Origin: Nigrospora sphaerica
Taxonomy: Eukaryota > Ascomycota > Sordariomycetes > Amphisphaeriales > Apiosporaceae
Length of the DNA: 64,000 bases
Reading direction: 5' to 3'
Assembly (NCBI GenBank): GCA_018287875.1
Contig: JAGVVL010000002.1
Coordinates: forward strand, 5,952,001 to 6,016,000
Shown here: positions 35,501-47,988 of the stretch, piece by piece
Layout of the letters: each line of letters begins with the position of its first letter
Numbering within the stretch: position 1 is the first letter of the stretch
Program-made: the position numbers and the translations under genes
The notes under the pieces: model-generated
Told to the model about the DNA's origin: nothing
Databases searched by the model: none
Seen by the model: the letters and a program-made list of their open reading frames with translations, nothing else

Positions 35501-36316
35501 CAACCTCCAAAGCGAGGCCATCAGAAAGCGTCCACATCTCACCTTCGGCTGTGCCCCGGCACCGGAAGAAATGGCAAAAATCAATATATCATCTCCCGCT
35601 GTCACTCGGATTCTTTAGGTACCTAGATCCCCTAGATACGGGCATAGTCACAGCATTTGTATACGATCAGATGACGCAGGCTTAACCAATTGGGTAAGGC
35701 GGATGGTTAGCCAGCCCGCTCTAGGCCCTTCAAGCATCAGGCCAGTTGCCCATTGTGTAACGGCATCCGGACTCGGAGCGAGTGGGACTCGGCCCGCTCC
35801 GGGTCGGGCTCTTCCTGACGGGCGATTAATTATCGCCTTCCCTACACGCGTCTCTAATCTAAAGCTACGAAGGTACGTACTTTATCCCTAGTACTCATAG
35901 AACTTGGATTCCCGAAGTATGGAAGTAAGTACCTACATAAGCAGGTACAGACGTAGAGTACTACGTAGTAGCTCACCCTAGCAGGAAAGACCCATCCCGC
36001 TGTCCCTCCAGGCAGTCGCTCCCCAGAACAGTGATGACGGCGTATTTCACGTCGTCGGAGGGCCTCGGGCCCCCCACTACTAGCGCCACCTAACGGCACC
36101 CGCGGTTGAGCTTTCACACTCGACCACTCCATTATCCATCGCTGCCCAACTCCAGCTCCAGTGGCGAGCAATGGGAACAGAGCGCACGCGATAACGACGA
36201 GGCCCCGGATATTGCGCGATGGATGCCTAAAACGGCACTCGTAGCACCCGACCCTGCTCCGCCAGCCGACCGCCCGCAACCGCGAAGCGAGAGCCCACCA
36301 CACCCGCCCACCCAGC

Positions 36317-37689
36317 ATGAGCGTACATGGGGAATCAGACGCCGAGGACGAGAAGATGGCAAGCCTCGCTGTCGACGAGACCAAGCCCTGCGACGAAGAC
36401 GAGGCCGAGCACCGGAAGGCAAAAGCACAGGTTATCCTGGACGCGTGCCAACGCTGCGATCTCGACGCCCTGCGAGACCTAGCCATTTCCGAGGGTGGCT
36501 TTCTCTCCGACAGCCTTCGCCAACGCGCATGTGAGTAAACCTGCCTCGGAAGAGGCGATCGGCATGGGCCTGTCCCTGTGCTTAATGCCAACTAACCCTT
36601 TACCCAAGGGCCTCTTCTTCTCGGCGCACCGGCATCCGCAGACGACCCTGCTTTCGAGAAGACGGAGCCATGGGACAGGCTGCCCCGCCACCGAGACGAG
36701 GATCAGGTGCGGCTCGACGTCGACAGGAGCTTCATCTACTACCCCAACGGTATGTGCGACTGCCAAGCCCTGCCTGTGGTTCCATCCTGGACACCGTACT
36801 GACGCGCTCAGATACCTCTCGCGACGATCTTGATCTCAAGAAGACGGAGCTCTCGGACCTCATCACGGAGATTCTGCGCCGCTACCCGTACCTCTGTTAC
36901 TTCCAAGGCTACCACGACATCTGCCAGGTCCTTCTGCTCGTTTTGCCTCCCCCTGTGCGATCCGTTGCCGTGGCCCGCCTTTCCGCGCTGCGCATCCGCG
37001 ACTTCATGCTGCCCAATCTTACGCCGGCTGTTGCGCAGCTGCGTCTCATCCCCGACATCCTGCTGGCCGTGGATCCGCCCCTGTGCCGCCATCTCTCCCA
37101 GACGGAGCCCTTCTTTGCCCTCTCGGGCACGCTGACCATGTACGCACATGACATACAGTCGTACGGCGACATCGCGCGTCTTTTCGACGCCCTGCTAGCA
37201 CGCGAGCAGGTCTTTAGCGTTTACGTTTTCGCTCAGATTGTATTAAACCGGCGCGAAGAGCTCTTTGATACCCCGGCCGACGAGCCCGAGATGCTCCATT
37301 CCATCCTCTCCAAGCTGCCCCAGCCTCTCCACCTGGAGGCCCTCATCACCGATGCCGCCGGCCTGTTTGCGCGCCATCCGCCCGAGACCCTGCGCAGCTG
37401 GTCCGGCATCACGCGGTCCAGCGTGCTGAAGACGGCCCGGGACATGAAGATCAGCGCCGCGCAGAGTATGGAGGACGGCCACCGGTTCTTTGAAAAACAA
37501 ATTGAGGAACTACAGTGGGCCGAGCAGAAGCAGCGCATCGCCCGAAAGCTTCGCCGCTACGCCGCCGCCACCACAACGCCCGTCGCCCGTGGCGTGGTGC
37601 TAGCTGTCCTCGTAGGCGTCGCGGCGGTGTACTTCCGCAAGGTGTCGCCCGGAGCCTGGGCCTATTTCACGGCGTTCTGGTCTGGGTGA
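36317..37689 (+). CDS. gyp8: TBC-domain Rab GTPase-activating protein, TBC1D20/Gyp8 type
   Basis: 410 residues from exons 36317-36530, 36609-36749 and 36812-37689. The first splice joins to RQRAWPLLLG, the conserved entry of the TBC domain. The dual-finger catalytic residues are present: the arginine finger in LDVDRSF (Arg111, IxxDxxR) and the glutamine finger in YFQGYHDI (Gln150). The C-terminus carries a membrane anchor near residues 381-398 (RGVVLAVLVGVAAVYF), as in TBC1D20 and Gyp8, which act on Rab1/Ypt1-type GTPases at the ER-Golgi. A short acidic N-terminal extension precedes the domain. The gene is convergent with VPS52, another Golgi-traffic gene, with 600 nt between stops. Family assignment is firm; the Rab target is inferred from the family. 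Confidence 0.94.
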
Positions 37690-38289
37690 GCTGGATCATG
37701 GCTGCGAGCCGGCGAGGCGCAAACAGACGTCTTGATGACACTAGATATCAACCCCACACAGAGTAGAACACGGTCCATAGACAAGGGCCCACACGGGCGG
37801 ATCTGGGCCTTAACGATTATGTATGATATGCACTTTGGTAAGTTGTGGCAACGAAAAGTTCGGCGGGACGGTGAACCGGTTCTGGGTTTGGGACACTGGA
37901 ATATACAAAACTGCTACACGCGTTGTGTAAGGTACGTATGGGATATAGACGGCTCAACTACATCTTGTGTGCCTTTATAGTTTATATCGGTACGAACCCT
38001 TCGGTGTCTAGACTGTGCCATCCCTCGGCCAGCACTTGCTCAAGAGTAATTGCTATCCCGACATTCTGGCGTTCCCTTTCTCGGGCCCCTGTTTCTAGAC
38101 CATCTCCCCTCGAGATTCTTACCTGCTTGCGAACGGCTACGGCTCAGCACAATCACATCTCATTTTCACAAAATACCGTAATCGCGACTACACCGGGGGA
38201 GCTTAGAGTCACGCTTATCACGTCGCGACCGGACCCATGCTATGACTTGATCTCGTAGACTTGAACACCACATACGTACGCGAGCCTAT
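37690..38289. other. Convergent 3' spacer
   Basis: 600 nt between the TBC and VPS52 stop codons; no gene seen. Confidence 0.6.
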
Positions 38290-40363
38290 CTACGCAGTCT
38301 CCTGAAAGGCCGCCTTCAAGCCCTCGAAGTGGTCCTGTTCCTCCTCTGCGAGTTTGCCCGTCGTGTCGCTGATTATGGTGAGAATTAAGCTGTAGTTGTT
38401 GTACAGGAACCTCTCGCGTTTGCGCTTGTCCGTGCCAAAGGCCGTGCTGTACTTGGTCAAGAAGGCCTCGATTTCGGCTCGCAGCCGGCGCAGGCTGGTG
38501 ATGACGGGCTCGTCGTCGCCGGCCTCGGCGCTCAGCGCCAGGACACCATGCAGGAGTTGGCCGAACCTCTGCGTGGTGACGTGCGGCGCCGCCGAAAGCT
38601 TCGCCTGCTCCGCCTTGGAAGGCGTCCTCGTAGGCAGCGACGCCGTCAGCGTTCGGATCGACTCGCAGTGCGCGTCCATGACGACCTGCAGACGCGGCCA
38701 GAGCAGCATAGCCGTGGCGTTGAGGTAGCCCTCGGCCGCCGGGACCTTCCGCCGCTGCATCTCAAACTGAAAGTGCTGGTTGAGACGGACGCTGAGCAGG
38801 AGACCAAGGGCATCGTACGTGTCAGAGACCAAACTTTTCGTAAGGGATTGGCCGAGGGCAAAGGTAGGCTCAAATACGTAGGTAAAGTGGCGCGATATGG
38901 CAGCGTAAGAGAGGGCGGGGGAGAAAAAGGAGGCGAGGAAGGTGTATTCTGCCGTCGCATTGTCAATGAGCGCCAGGTTGAAGTTGCGGAAGGGCACCTC
39001 TATATAATGGGTGCTGTTGTCCTCCTCGGCGAGATACGATGACAGAGCGGATTGGTCTCTTGTGCGCAATAGATCGATGCGACGGCCAAGGTTGAAGGCA
39101 TCGTGAGGAGGCCCGGAGATCTTGGCCGATGAAAGGACCGAGCCCTTTCGCGACGTGTCTTCGTTGCCGATCACGTCGGTCTTGTCGAGTACGTGAAGCT
39201 TGATCTTCTTTAGAGCCGTCTCGTACCGCGTGAATTGGTTAAGATAATACCAGCGCATCGTGTTCTGGTAGGCCAGGCTGATTTCGTCGGCGAGCTTGGC
39301 ATGGTGCCGGTGGAGAAAGGAGAACAGCTCTTTAAATCGGAGGAAGTTCTGCTGTTGTATGATCTGGGCGTTGATATGTGGTGACCGGAGGGCCTTGATC
39401 TGCGCGACCAGAAAGTCGCGTATTCTCTCTATCGCCTTGACCACCAGCTTCTCCAGCAAGGGGCCAAGATCCTGTAGCCCCTTGCTGTCTGCCGCAGCCG
39501 AGGCGGCGTTCTTCTTGTGGGCAGCGGCCCGTTTGTCGACTTCGGCCAGGGCTTTCACCCACGCGTCGTCGATATGGCCCTCGACGATCTTGGAAACCAC
39601 GACAGGGGACACACTGATGTCTTCGACGACGGGTCCGAGGCCCTTCTCGACGGCCCTGCGGTTCTCGAGGCGCACATTGAGCGCCGTGGAGCGCGCCTGC
39701 AGGCTCTCGATGTCGGCGGAGACGGTGGCGAGGTCGTTCCGGAAACTTGTGAGATTCGTCTCGACTGAGCTGAGGACTTCGTCGCAAGCCCGTATTGACC
39801 GATGCAAGCTTTCGTACTTGGATCTCTCCTGTTCATCTGGCGAGGGGTGAGCGGTGCGCCCTGGCGAGATGAGCGGCGGCGGGGTCCAACATACATTCTT
39901 CGGCCGTCTGGGATCTCTCTATGCCGGGGGCTTGGGCTATCGTATCCTCCGATCGCGCAAGCTCCGTCAAGGACAGGCCGCCGAAGTCGAAGGCGTAGTG
40001 TAAGTCATCTTCGGTGATGGAACTCGGTGATTTCTCTGCGCCGCCCGCGGATTCCACGTCTTCGCCCAAGAGTTGCTGGAGCACGTTCACGGGGTCCCGG
40101 CCGCTGTAGGCCGTGGTGGTTTGTTTCAGGTTCGAGCCGTTCGGCCGGCGGCCGGAGGGCAGTAGCGACGACGCCGAGGAGTCATTGGAGGCCAGCGATT
40201 GAAGCGACGAGTTGCGCGTGGTAAGGCCGGGGCGCTGTTGCGATGTAATGTAGGGCCCGAGGCCGCTAGGTGTCCTCCGGCCCGGGGCCGGGGAGTATCC
40301 GCGGCTTCCTGGCGGCGTTACACTCGGCGATGATGCTTGTGCGGCGAGGCGGTCGAGCCACAT
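38290..40363 (-). CDS. vps52: GARP/EARP complex subunit Vps52
   Basis: Tethering-complex subunit for endosome-to-Golgi retrograde vesicles. Two exons on the minus strand (40363-39895, 39836-38290) with a 58-nt intron give 671 residues. The first 120 residues are Ser/Pro-rich and probably disordered (MWLDRLAAQASSPSVTPPG). The Vps52/Sac2 core follows, with hallmark blocks STALNVRLENRRAVEKGLGP, SPVVVSKIVEGHID, VVKAIERIRDFLVAQIKALRSP, NAQIIQQQNFLRFK and NTMRWYYLNQFTRYE. These read as coiled coil then helical bundle. The start ATG lies directly after a short leader, with no better upstream choice. Vps51, Vps53 and Vps54 are the known partners; none is in the window. Confidence 0.96.
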
Positions 40364-41491
40364 GGTGGAAAAAGAGGGAGGGAGAGTCGTTTCGGCAGAT
40401 CAGGGGCGGCTGTAGCTTGTAGCAACGGGGTTGTCATGACGGAGCCAGCGACCAACGGCAGCACTCGGGTTCCAACGGTCTGTGAAGCGGAATGGTGATG
40501 GAGCAGAACCAGAGGCGGGCGGAAATAAGGTCAGCGGCCATCCCGCAGGCCGCGATGCATCGAACTGATTGTCTGTCAACTACCGACGGCACGACGAGGC
40601 AGCGCAACAGCCTCCTGTTGTTCTTAGCTCGACCGGTCCTTGATTGGACGGGCGGCGCTTCCCTTGTGCCAGGACGGCCCCTACACCACATCTGGTACCA
40701 CATACACTTTGCAGGTACCCCATACTTTACGACTAGACGAAACTACATACCTACCGTTGTATGTATCTCCTACCCACTTGCATCGCCGAGTACTGCTACC
40801 CAGGGAACTCCTTCAGAGGTACGCCACATCGAGCTGCAGTAGCCAGCGGACCTATTGGATGTCCGATTGATGGATGATAGTTGCCCATACACAGCACAAT
40901 TACTTGACGGGCTTGGTAACAGGGGTCCTGCCCCAGGCTTCACGGGGCAGAGCTTTGCGTCCGTCCTGCCGCCCGCCCGCCTTTTCCGCTGATGAGCAGG
41001 GGTGGGTTGGCCAGTCAGCTAAGGTGGGCTGGGCCCTCGGTCCTGTCCGTCTGGGTCTGGATGGTAGTGGTCCCGCGGGCTTCCAGTATTTGATATATTT
41101 GATATACAGTAAATAGACCAGCTTCGCAGTGCGTCTTTCTGCGATGTCGTAACTAAAGTCCTTGCATACTTACTTATGCAGGCCAATAACTGGATCGCGC
41201 CAGATGCCCATGAGGTAGGTATGATGTACCTACATATCTACCACTTGCACAGTGTAGTATAGCCCTAGCTCCAGAGACTGTGGGCTCCTTGCTGCCCCCG
41301 GATTCGGGCCATGCACCTCATCGTGCTCTACATACATCTACCTGCTCACGTGAGTAGTGGCCTAATGCATACCGGTTTCTGCTCCAGGGTATTCTCACTC
41401 AGTTCCATACTAATCGAAATATGTGATTATATAGAAACTGGCGGTACGAGAAGGGGCTTGGAACTCGAAGCTTGGAGTGTGGCCATCGAGT

Positions 41492-41518
41492 CCTACCTAC
41501 CTACCTACCTACCTACCT
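41492..41518. repeat. CCTA tetranucleotide microsatellite
   Basis: About 6.75 tandem copies of CCTA/CTAC. Confidence 0.85.
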
Positions 41519-42168
41519 CCTCTAACATCCTTTCCGGCTTGCTCCCGACGCCGGATTCCCGCCTCAGAGTTCGGGTGGTGCCTGTGGGACATATTTGACA
41601 CGCGGGGAAGCCATTGGCCGTTTTGCTGCTTGCTAGGCTCGCGACCTCTCAGCCTTCGTTCACCGAATGGTAGGTCGTTCATTGAATCACCCCCAGCCTA
41701 GGGATACGAATACTCACTCGCATCCACGACGAGATCCCATCTACCCCGTACTAGCTCCGCCGATCCAGAAATGGGATGCCAGGCAGCTTGCGGCCCGAGC
41801 GAGGAGCTATTACACCCATACAGGTACAACGAATAGGATCAAAAGTAGGTCAGCAGGTTTTTGTACACGGGTGGCTAGGTCTATATCGAGGTCAGTTGTC
41901 AGTTGACTGATAGGATACAGATGTAGGCACGTGTGTGTTTACTTTAATAGCCTACTTGCCCAGGGTCCCCTCACCTCTTCGCGCTCGAGGTTTGACTCTG
42001 CCTGCCCGCTTAGGTGCCATCCTCTGCCTGGAAGTTGGTGGTCATTCTGCGCTACAACTACATGGAAGACCTATTTTGGCACGGCAGTTTGATAGGCGCA
42101 AGCTGCTTCGGAGGGTCTGCGGTCCCTATTTGCCTGCCTGGAGGGGAGGGCGACACTGTTAGGAGCTT

Positions 42169-42186
42169 GTACATGCATACATGTAC
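42169..42186. repeat. Inverted repeat GTACATG/CATGTAC
   Basis: Seven-base perfect arms separated by CATA; located upstream of eIF5A. Function unknown. Confidence 0.5.
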
Positions 42187-42275
42187 GAGTCACTTAGCTG
42201 GGCAGAAGTATCCATGTAACGGGAGGAGGCCCACAGGCACACAAATCGGCTGTGATGTACAGTGTTGGCTGTCGT

Positions 42276-42301
42276 GCAGCAGCAGCAGCAGCAGCAGCAG
42301 C
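42276..42301. repeat. CAG/GCA trinucleotide microsatellite
   Basis: About 8.7 copies of GCA. It does not fall in any supported coding exon. Confidence 0.85.
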
Positions 42302-42687
42302 GTTGGATTCCACGGGAGCCCACCCGAACCACGGCAGCGCTGGTCACGGAGGGTCCCCAAAATCGACAGAACGAGGCCCAGGCTCTCCGGGCAGGCTCCA
42401 TTTCTTGGAGAACGGGCGTAGGCCCCCGAAGCCATGCATCACGGGCGGAACTGGCACCCAGGCGCCCACGGCCTTTAAGCCTTCACTGTCGGCTTAGCTG
42501 GAAAGGCGCTGCCCCGCTTTGCCGCGCTCGCTATGGTCAAAATCTCGCCACGGCTATTGGCTGCATGCTCTCGCTGTCTTGCCTCCGTTTCTGTCTGAAT
42601 TTTTAACCCAAAATTCAAGGCTGCCCACACTAAAGCGTCTTCCCCGACCCAAAAAAAAAGCGAGCGCAGAGTACTTTTACGGTCCAG

Positions 42688-42800
42688 TCCTCCTCCCTCT
42701 CCCCCCTCCAACCCTTCCAACTCCTAAGCAAGCCATCGTCGCCATTCAATCCTCGCCTTCATTCCCCATCCTCTCTTTTTCTTCTCTACGCCGACTCCTT
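42688..42800 (+). promoter_or_regulatory. Pyrimidine-rich promoter/leader of eIF5A
   Basis: Two C/T-dominated blocks (about 42688-42725 and 42765-42800) immediately before the start codon. Such CT boxes are common near transcription starts of highly expressed filamentous fungal genes; the role is inferred. Confidence 0.5.
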
Positions 42801-42817
42801 AGCCCCCGCTAGTCAAC

Positions 42818-43679
42818 ATGGCCGACGACGCTGCCGTAAGTCTCCCGCTGCTCCCCCTCCCGTGCCCCTCTCGTTGCGACGCCTTGCCCGCGTCGTTTGC
42901 CGGCGCGAGGGGAAAATTCCACCCCGCACCATACACAACCTTGCCCGCGGCGAGGGCCGGCGAGCTCATGACAAACATGCCGCGATAACCCCCCCGCCTC
43001 CCGCCTGCGTGTGGTCACAAATCTCAAATCATCCCCAACACCGCCCGTCGGCGGTCGTCCCGGTCCTGGTAACTGACGTTAATGGCCCCGATAGCACGAT
43101 GTCACCTTCGAGTCGGCTGACGCCGGTGCGTCGCTGACCTACCCCATGCAATGTTCGGCTCTCCGCAAGAACGGCTTCGTCTGCATCAAGAACCGCCCTT
43201 GCAAGATCGTCGACATGTCCACCTCCAAGACGGGCAAGCACGGTCACGCCAAGGTCCACTTGGTCGCCATCGACATCTTCACCGGCAAGAAGCTTGAGGA
43301 TCTCTGCCCCTCGACCCACAACATGGACGTTCCCAACGTCACCCGCAAGGAGTACCAGCTCGTAGGTTTCTCCGACCTCTTCGCTGCTGCAACGCCCGTG
43401 CTGACGTGCGTGTAGCTTGACATCGCGGACGACGGTTTCCTGTCCTTGATGGCCGATGACGGCGAGACCAAGGACGATGTTCGCATGCCCGACGGTGAGA
43501 TTGGTGACAAGATCACCAAGCTCTTCGTCACCGAGGAGAAGGACACCAGTAAGCTCCGCGCCGCGAAGCGTCTCCCCAAGGTTGCACGCCACTGACATTG
43601 ATTCCCAGACGTTGTCATCCTCACCTCCATGGGTGAGCAGGCCGCCGTTGAGGCCAAGGAGGCTCCCCGTCAGGGTTAA
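42818..43679 (+). CDS. Translation factor eIF5A (hypusine-containing)
   Basis: Small factor that relieves ribosome stalling and aids termination. Exons 42818-42835, 43095-43361, 43416-43548 and 43609-43679 give 162 residues, the usual fungal length. The first coding exon holds only six codons (MADDAA) and is followed by a 259-nt intron; the others are 54 and 60 nt. The hypusination loop [14 protein letters not shown] is intact, with the modified lysine at residue 54, and is followed by the [22 protein letters not shown] block. The C-terminal OB fold ends [12 protein letters not shown]-rich promoter and biased codons fit strong constitutive expression. Deoxyhypusine synthase and hydroxylase are required for activity and are not in the window. 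Confidence 0.98.
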
Positions 43680-44721
43680 GCCGCCTGCTTGATTGCAGGA
43701 TCTGCGGAGACGACCTTGGTTGATTAGCACGAACGACTACACATCTCGATCCGAGACGCATATCAGCTGCACGAGGTGGATATCTTCGAGGGACACTACT
43801 CGAGCCGTTGATATCTGGGGCTTCGCGCCCCGCCTGTGGTCGTTAACGTAGAAGGATTCTGACTGGACACTTGTTTCTGCTGGGTATATGAATCGGCCAC
43901 GAAGGACCCCCCACAGCACCTCGGATGTTATTTTTCTTTCCGCGTCGTCATTTTCCTACATGTTACTATCACGAATCGATGAGCATGAGGATCACGACCG
44001 ATGGGGTGGCTTCTGGCGGGGACGATGTATCCTATAGAATCCACAACTTTCCCCATGATGAATCATTGGAAGCACCTGCTGCCGGTGCTCGCGGTCTGCT
44101 GCTCTGTGAACAAACTCCCAACGGTTCGGTGCCGGCGTACGAAACGACCAGTCACGGTTCCAGAAACTCGACTCTAATCTTATAAGATGCGGTTTGCTAC
44201 TTCTTGCCAGAGACTTGGGTGAATTCTGGATGTACCATTAGTATGCAGGGAAGGCACAGTTCGTGTACTGAAAAGCAATTTGTAGAGCCCGAGTTGTAAG
44301 TGTGGCAATGGTCCGAGGCAAAAGGCGCTCGCCGGATAGCACGGACTCTTGGTTGATAAGTGCTGGGGAAATTGCCCGATCTGGTCTTCGAGATTGACCC
44401 CGGAATTTCTTCATAGTCATGCCGGACGAGCCAGCCTTAGCCCGTGCAAAGTGGCAGTGGTCAATGGGGTGGTGACGGCCGAATATCTGCGGGCGTTGGG
44501 CCATTCATATTCTCTCTTGAAGCTGTTTTCCAGGCTGGGTTGCACTTTTAAGAAATAGCAGGCGCCAACTAGCAAAGTGACAGGCGGTGGATCGGCGACG
44601 CGCCCATGACACCAGTACCAATCATCTCACGAATAAAATCACTGTACGACAAGATATAAACAGCCTACCATCCAGACCTCCCACCTCCCGCGCCCGCTAG
44701 AGACCACGGACGACATCCAGC
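43680..44721. other. Intergenic, no gene seen
   Basis: About 1 kb between eIF5A and RRN7, in tandem orientation; short frames only. Confidence 0.6.
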
Positions 44722-46450
44722 ATGGCACCCACGGAGCTGCACCGTATGGCACCTGGTGAGCGGTGCGACCAGTGTGGCACAAGGAAGTGGTACGCCGAGG
44801 ACGCGCTGCGCTACTGCCGGAATGGACACCGGCTTGAAGGCTACGCAGAACACGATGCCGATGAAGACGATTTTGGCACCGCGGGCAAAACGACGCGCAA
44901 GCGGAAGGAACAGCAAAAGCAACAAGCCATGAAGCTTGCAGGAGCTGCTGGACGTAGACTGTACATGGAGGTGCTGGAACAGATCCTTCGGCAGCAGGTG
45001 TGGTGGCTTGTGAAGGAGCGCAAGTTCCCAGCCTTCCTAGAGGAGGTCGTCAAATCACTCTGGGATGCGAGAAAAGGATACATACAACAGGAGATTGTCA
45101 CCACGAGTGACAACCCCATCCCCGAGGAGCCCCAGGCCGAAGATGATGAGGGAGAGCTGAGTGATGGGCCCACGCCTCCCAGCCGCACATGGACATCGCA
45201 GCATGGTAAAAGGCTCAAGCTTCCGATGCTCATCGATACCCTTGCGCACTGCTATCTGGGCTGTAGCCTGATGCGACTGCCAGTCACGACGGCGGATTTT
45301 CATAACTGGGCCCAGAGGGGGGACATCGTCTTTTTGGCGGCAGTACGTCTCACTGCTTCTGCCCAGGAAAATAGGGGTGACGGCTAATCGCGCGTACAGA
45401 TCAACACCATTCCAAAGCCGACACAAGAACGGCTTCAGCCCGAATTCCACCACTCGCTCCAGGTGCGGGATCATATTCAACCTGGCGCTATCCTGTTCGC
45501 GGTTCAAGAACTGGCCATCGCATTCAATACGAACTGCGACATCACCTTCCCTGCCCTCAATTACGTTCCGAGTCTAGTCCAGTACTTGAAGGATCTCACG
45601 TTGCCGCCAGAGACTTACCTATTTGTACAGATCCTTGCCGACTTGCTGGAGGTCGGGTTCGTGTATCCCACAAAAGCCAAAAAGCAGATTCGGTCCATGG
45701 ACAACCCCGAGGTCCTTCTCATGGCCCTGGTGGTGGTAGCAACCAAACTTTTCCATCCGTTGGACGAGGTGGAACGCCCGCCCGCCAGCCATGACGACCC
45801 CCGAGTTACCCAGATAGACTGGGAGCAGTGGAAACAATCCCGAGAAGAAAACCCCGAACTTGTTCACCGGTTGAGGCGTGGCACCGAGCACACCGTCACG
45901 GCGGACAAGGCCCTGACTATGGATAAGTTGAAACTTGACGATTTCATGGACTTCTATGAACGAACATTTCTAAACCCCGAAGCCGATATCAAGAGTGTGT
46001 CCTCCACTCTGTCTTTTTTTTACGATTGTGCCAAGGACGCTGACCTTTCCATCTGAAGCGCCTAAGAGTATTCGGGCATTGTTTGAGACCCCTGGACCGG
46101 AGCCGCGCGAGGCGGAGCGTGATCCCGACGCGGATGAGTTGCACAAAGCCTCCATCGCCGAAAGATTTCGCTTAGTCAATAGGAGCATGCGGGTCGTCGA
46201 GCCCAAATGCGATGAGGAGTTGCCCGTGGCCAGTATGAGGCTTCGGCGGCCCGAACGAGACTTTCTCCCTGTCTGGCGTACAGAGGACGACCTTCCGAGC
46301 ACTGCAAACGTATTTTATACGGAGGCAGCGAGAACGGCCGCCATCCCTTTGCGAACACTCATCATCGCAACGAACCAGGTCGAGATACGCTTGGCGCAGT
46401 GGTGTGACAAGAGGAGCAAGGAGAGGCGGGCAGAGGCCAGCGCGAGTTGA
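44722..46450 (+). CDS. rrn7: RNA polymerase I core-factor subunit Rrn7 (TAF1B family)
   Basis: TFIIB-like factor that recruits Pol I to the rDNA promoter. Exons 44722-45342, 45400-45994 and 46059-46450 give 535 residues. The N-terminal zinc ribbon has Cys15, Cys18, Cys32 and His36 (CDQCGTRKWY...CRNGH). A basic linker (KTTRKRKEQQKQQ) and cyclin-fold regions follow (LYMEVLEQILRQQVWWLV; LPETYLFVQ-like helices near residue 270; MALVVVATKLFHPLD). The C-terminal part from exon 3 is Arg-rich. Intron 2 uses a GTGTGT donor and a GCTGACC branch region. A second in-frame ATG at residue 9 is possible but the zinc ribbon is intact either way. Partners Rrn6 and Rrn11 are not in the window. Confidence 0.93.
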
Positions 46451-47241
46451 ACTGGACGGGTTGAACTGGACTGGCACGACCGTAGCGTAAGCGGGAAGAC
46501 ACGGACTCCCCTTTACCGGGCGGCCATGTGCAGGCCTTGTTTTCACGTCACGAAGTCTCGAAGTGTTGCCGCTGCCACAAGTACATCATCTGTGACGTAT
46601 CCCGCATAGTGGAAGGCTTTAACGGCTCTGCCGAGCGACTCACCACATGGCCGCCCTGCCATATTGCCCATTCAAGGCCTTTAAGGATGTGAGGTAGTTC
46701 TGCACAGAACCCGGGTTACTATGGGACAGGGACAAGAGCACTGCTCAAAGCCCAGACAATTGCAGATACCGACCAACGGAACGGCAAACATGAGACACAG
46801 CGCATTCAAGTGAAGCTTGAGGCCACGGGTACACATCGCAATCGCCTATTCATAGGCACGGCCGTCTTGAACCGCGAAACACCCACTGCCATTGGAGAGG
46901 AATTTCGTGACATGTAGTGTAATAGCCTAGGGAACGTGAGGCCGGAAGCAGGTAGTACATAGTACTTACCTCTTAACTGCGATGTTGCGAAAGCGGTAGG
47001 ACCGCCAAAGGTGGGGCAGCAGCCGGCGGCACCTGCAGTCCGTGTTTCTCTGCATCCACACCACATTTGGACAATCAGCCCCCCCACAGCCCTAATCGAA
47101 AAAAGCCGTCCCACTCCCACTAACGGCAGTGCCAGTGCTCCCCCCCGGTGATTTTCGAGGCAGGCGAATAGCCATCATCGCAAGCATCTTTCTGCATCCC
47201 AACCCCGAACAAGACAACGACTTGCACGAGGACCGGCAAAA
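46451..47241. other. Intergenic: RRN7 3' flank and ubiquitin-L40 promoter/leader
   Basis: About 0.8 kb. The right end is the non-coding first exon of the ubiquitin-L40 transcript (transcription start not visible), ending in GGCAAAA before the split start codon. Confidence 0.6.

Positions 47242-47988
<747 letters not shown>

Larger units (their letters stand above)
31151..36316. other. 5 kb spacer rich in simple repeats
   Basis: No supported gene. AT content is higher than in genes. It holds CA/GA microsatellites (31608-31631, 32001-32130), GGGAT-type repeats (32447-32510) and many GTAC, TACCTA and TAGGTA motifs. A 190-codon frame at 33231-33803 has no recognisable feature. Bases near 36100-36316 are the promoter and leader of the TBC gene. 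Confidence 0.55.
40364..42687. other. Intergenic between divergent VPS52 and eIF5A
   Basis: About 2.3 kb of shared upstream DNA. It contains many TACC/GTAC motifs, a CTAC run, a CAG run and an 18-nt inverted repeat (listed separately). No gene supported. Confidence 0.6.
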
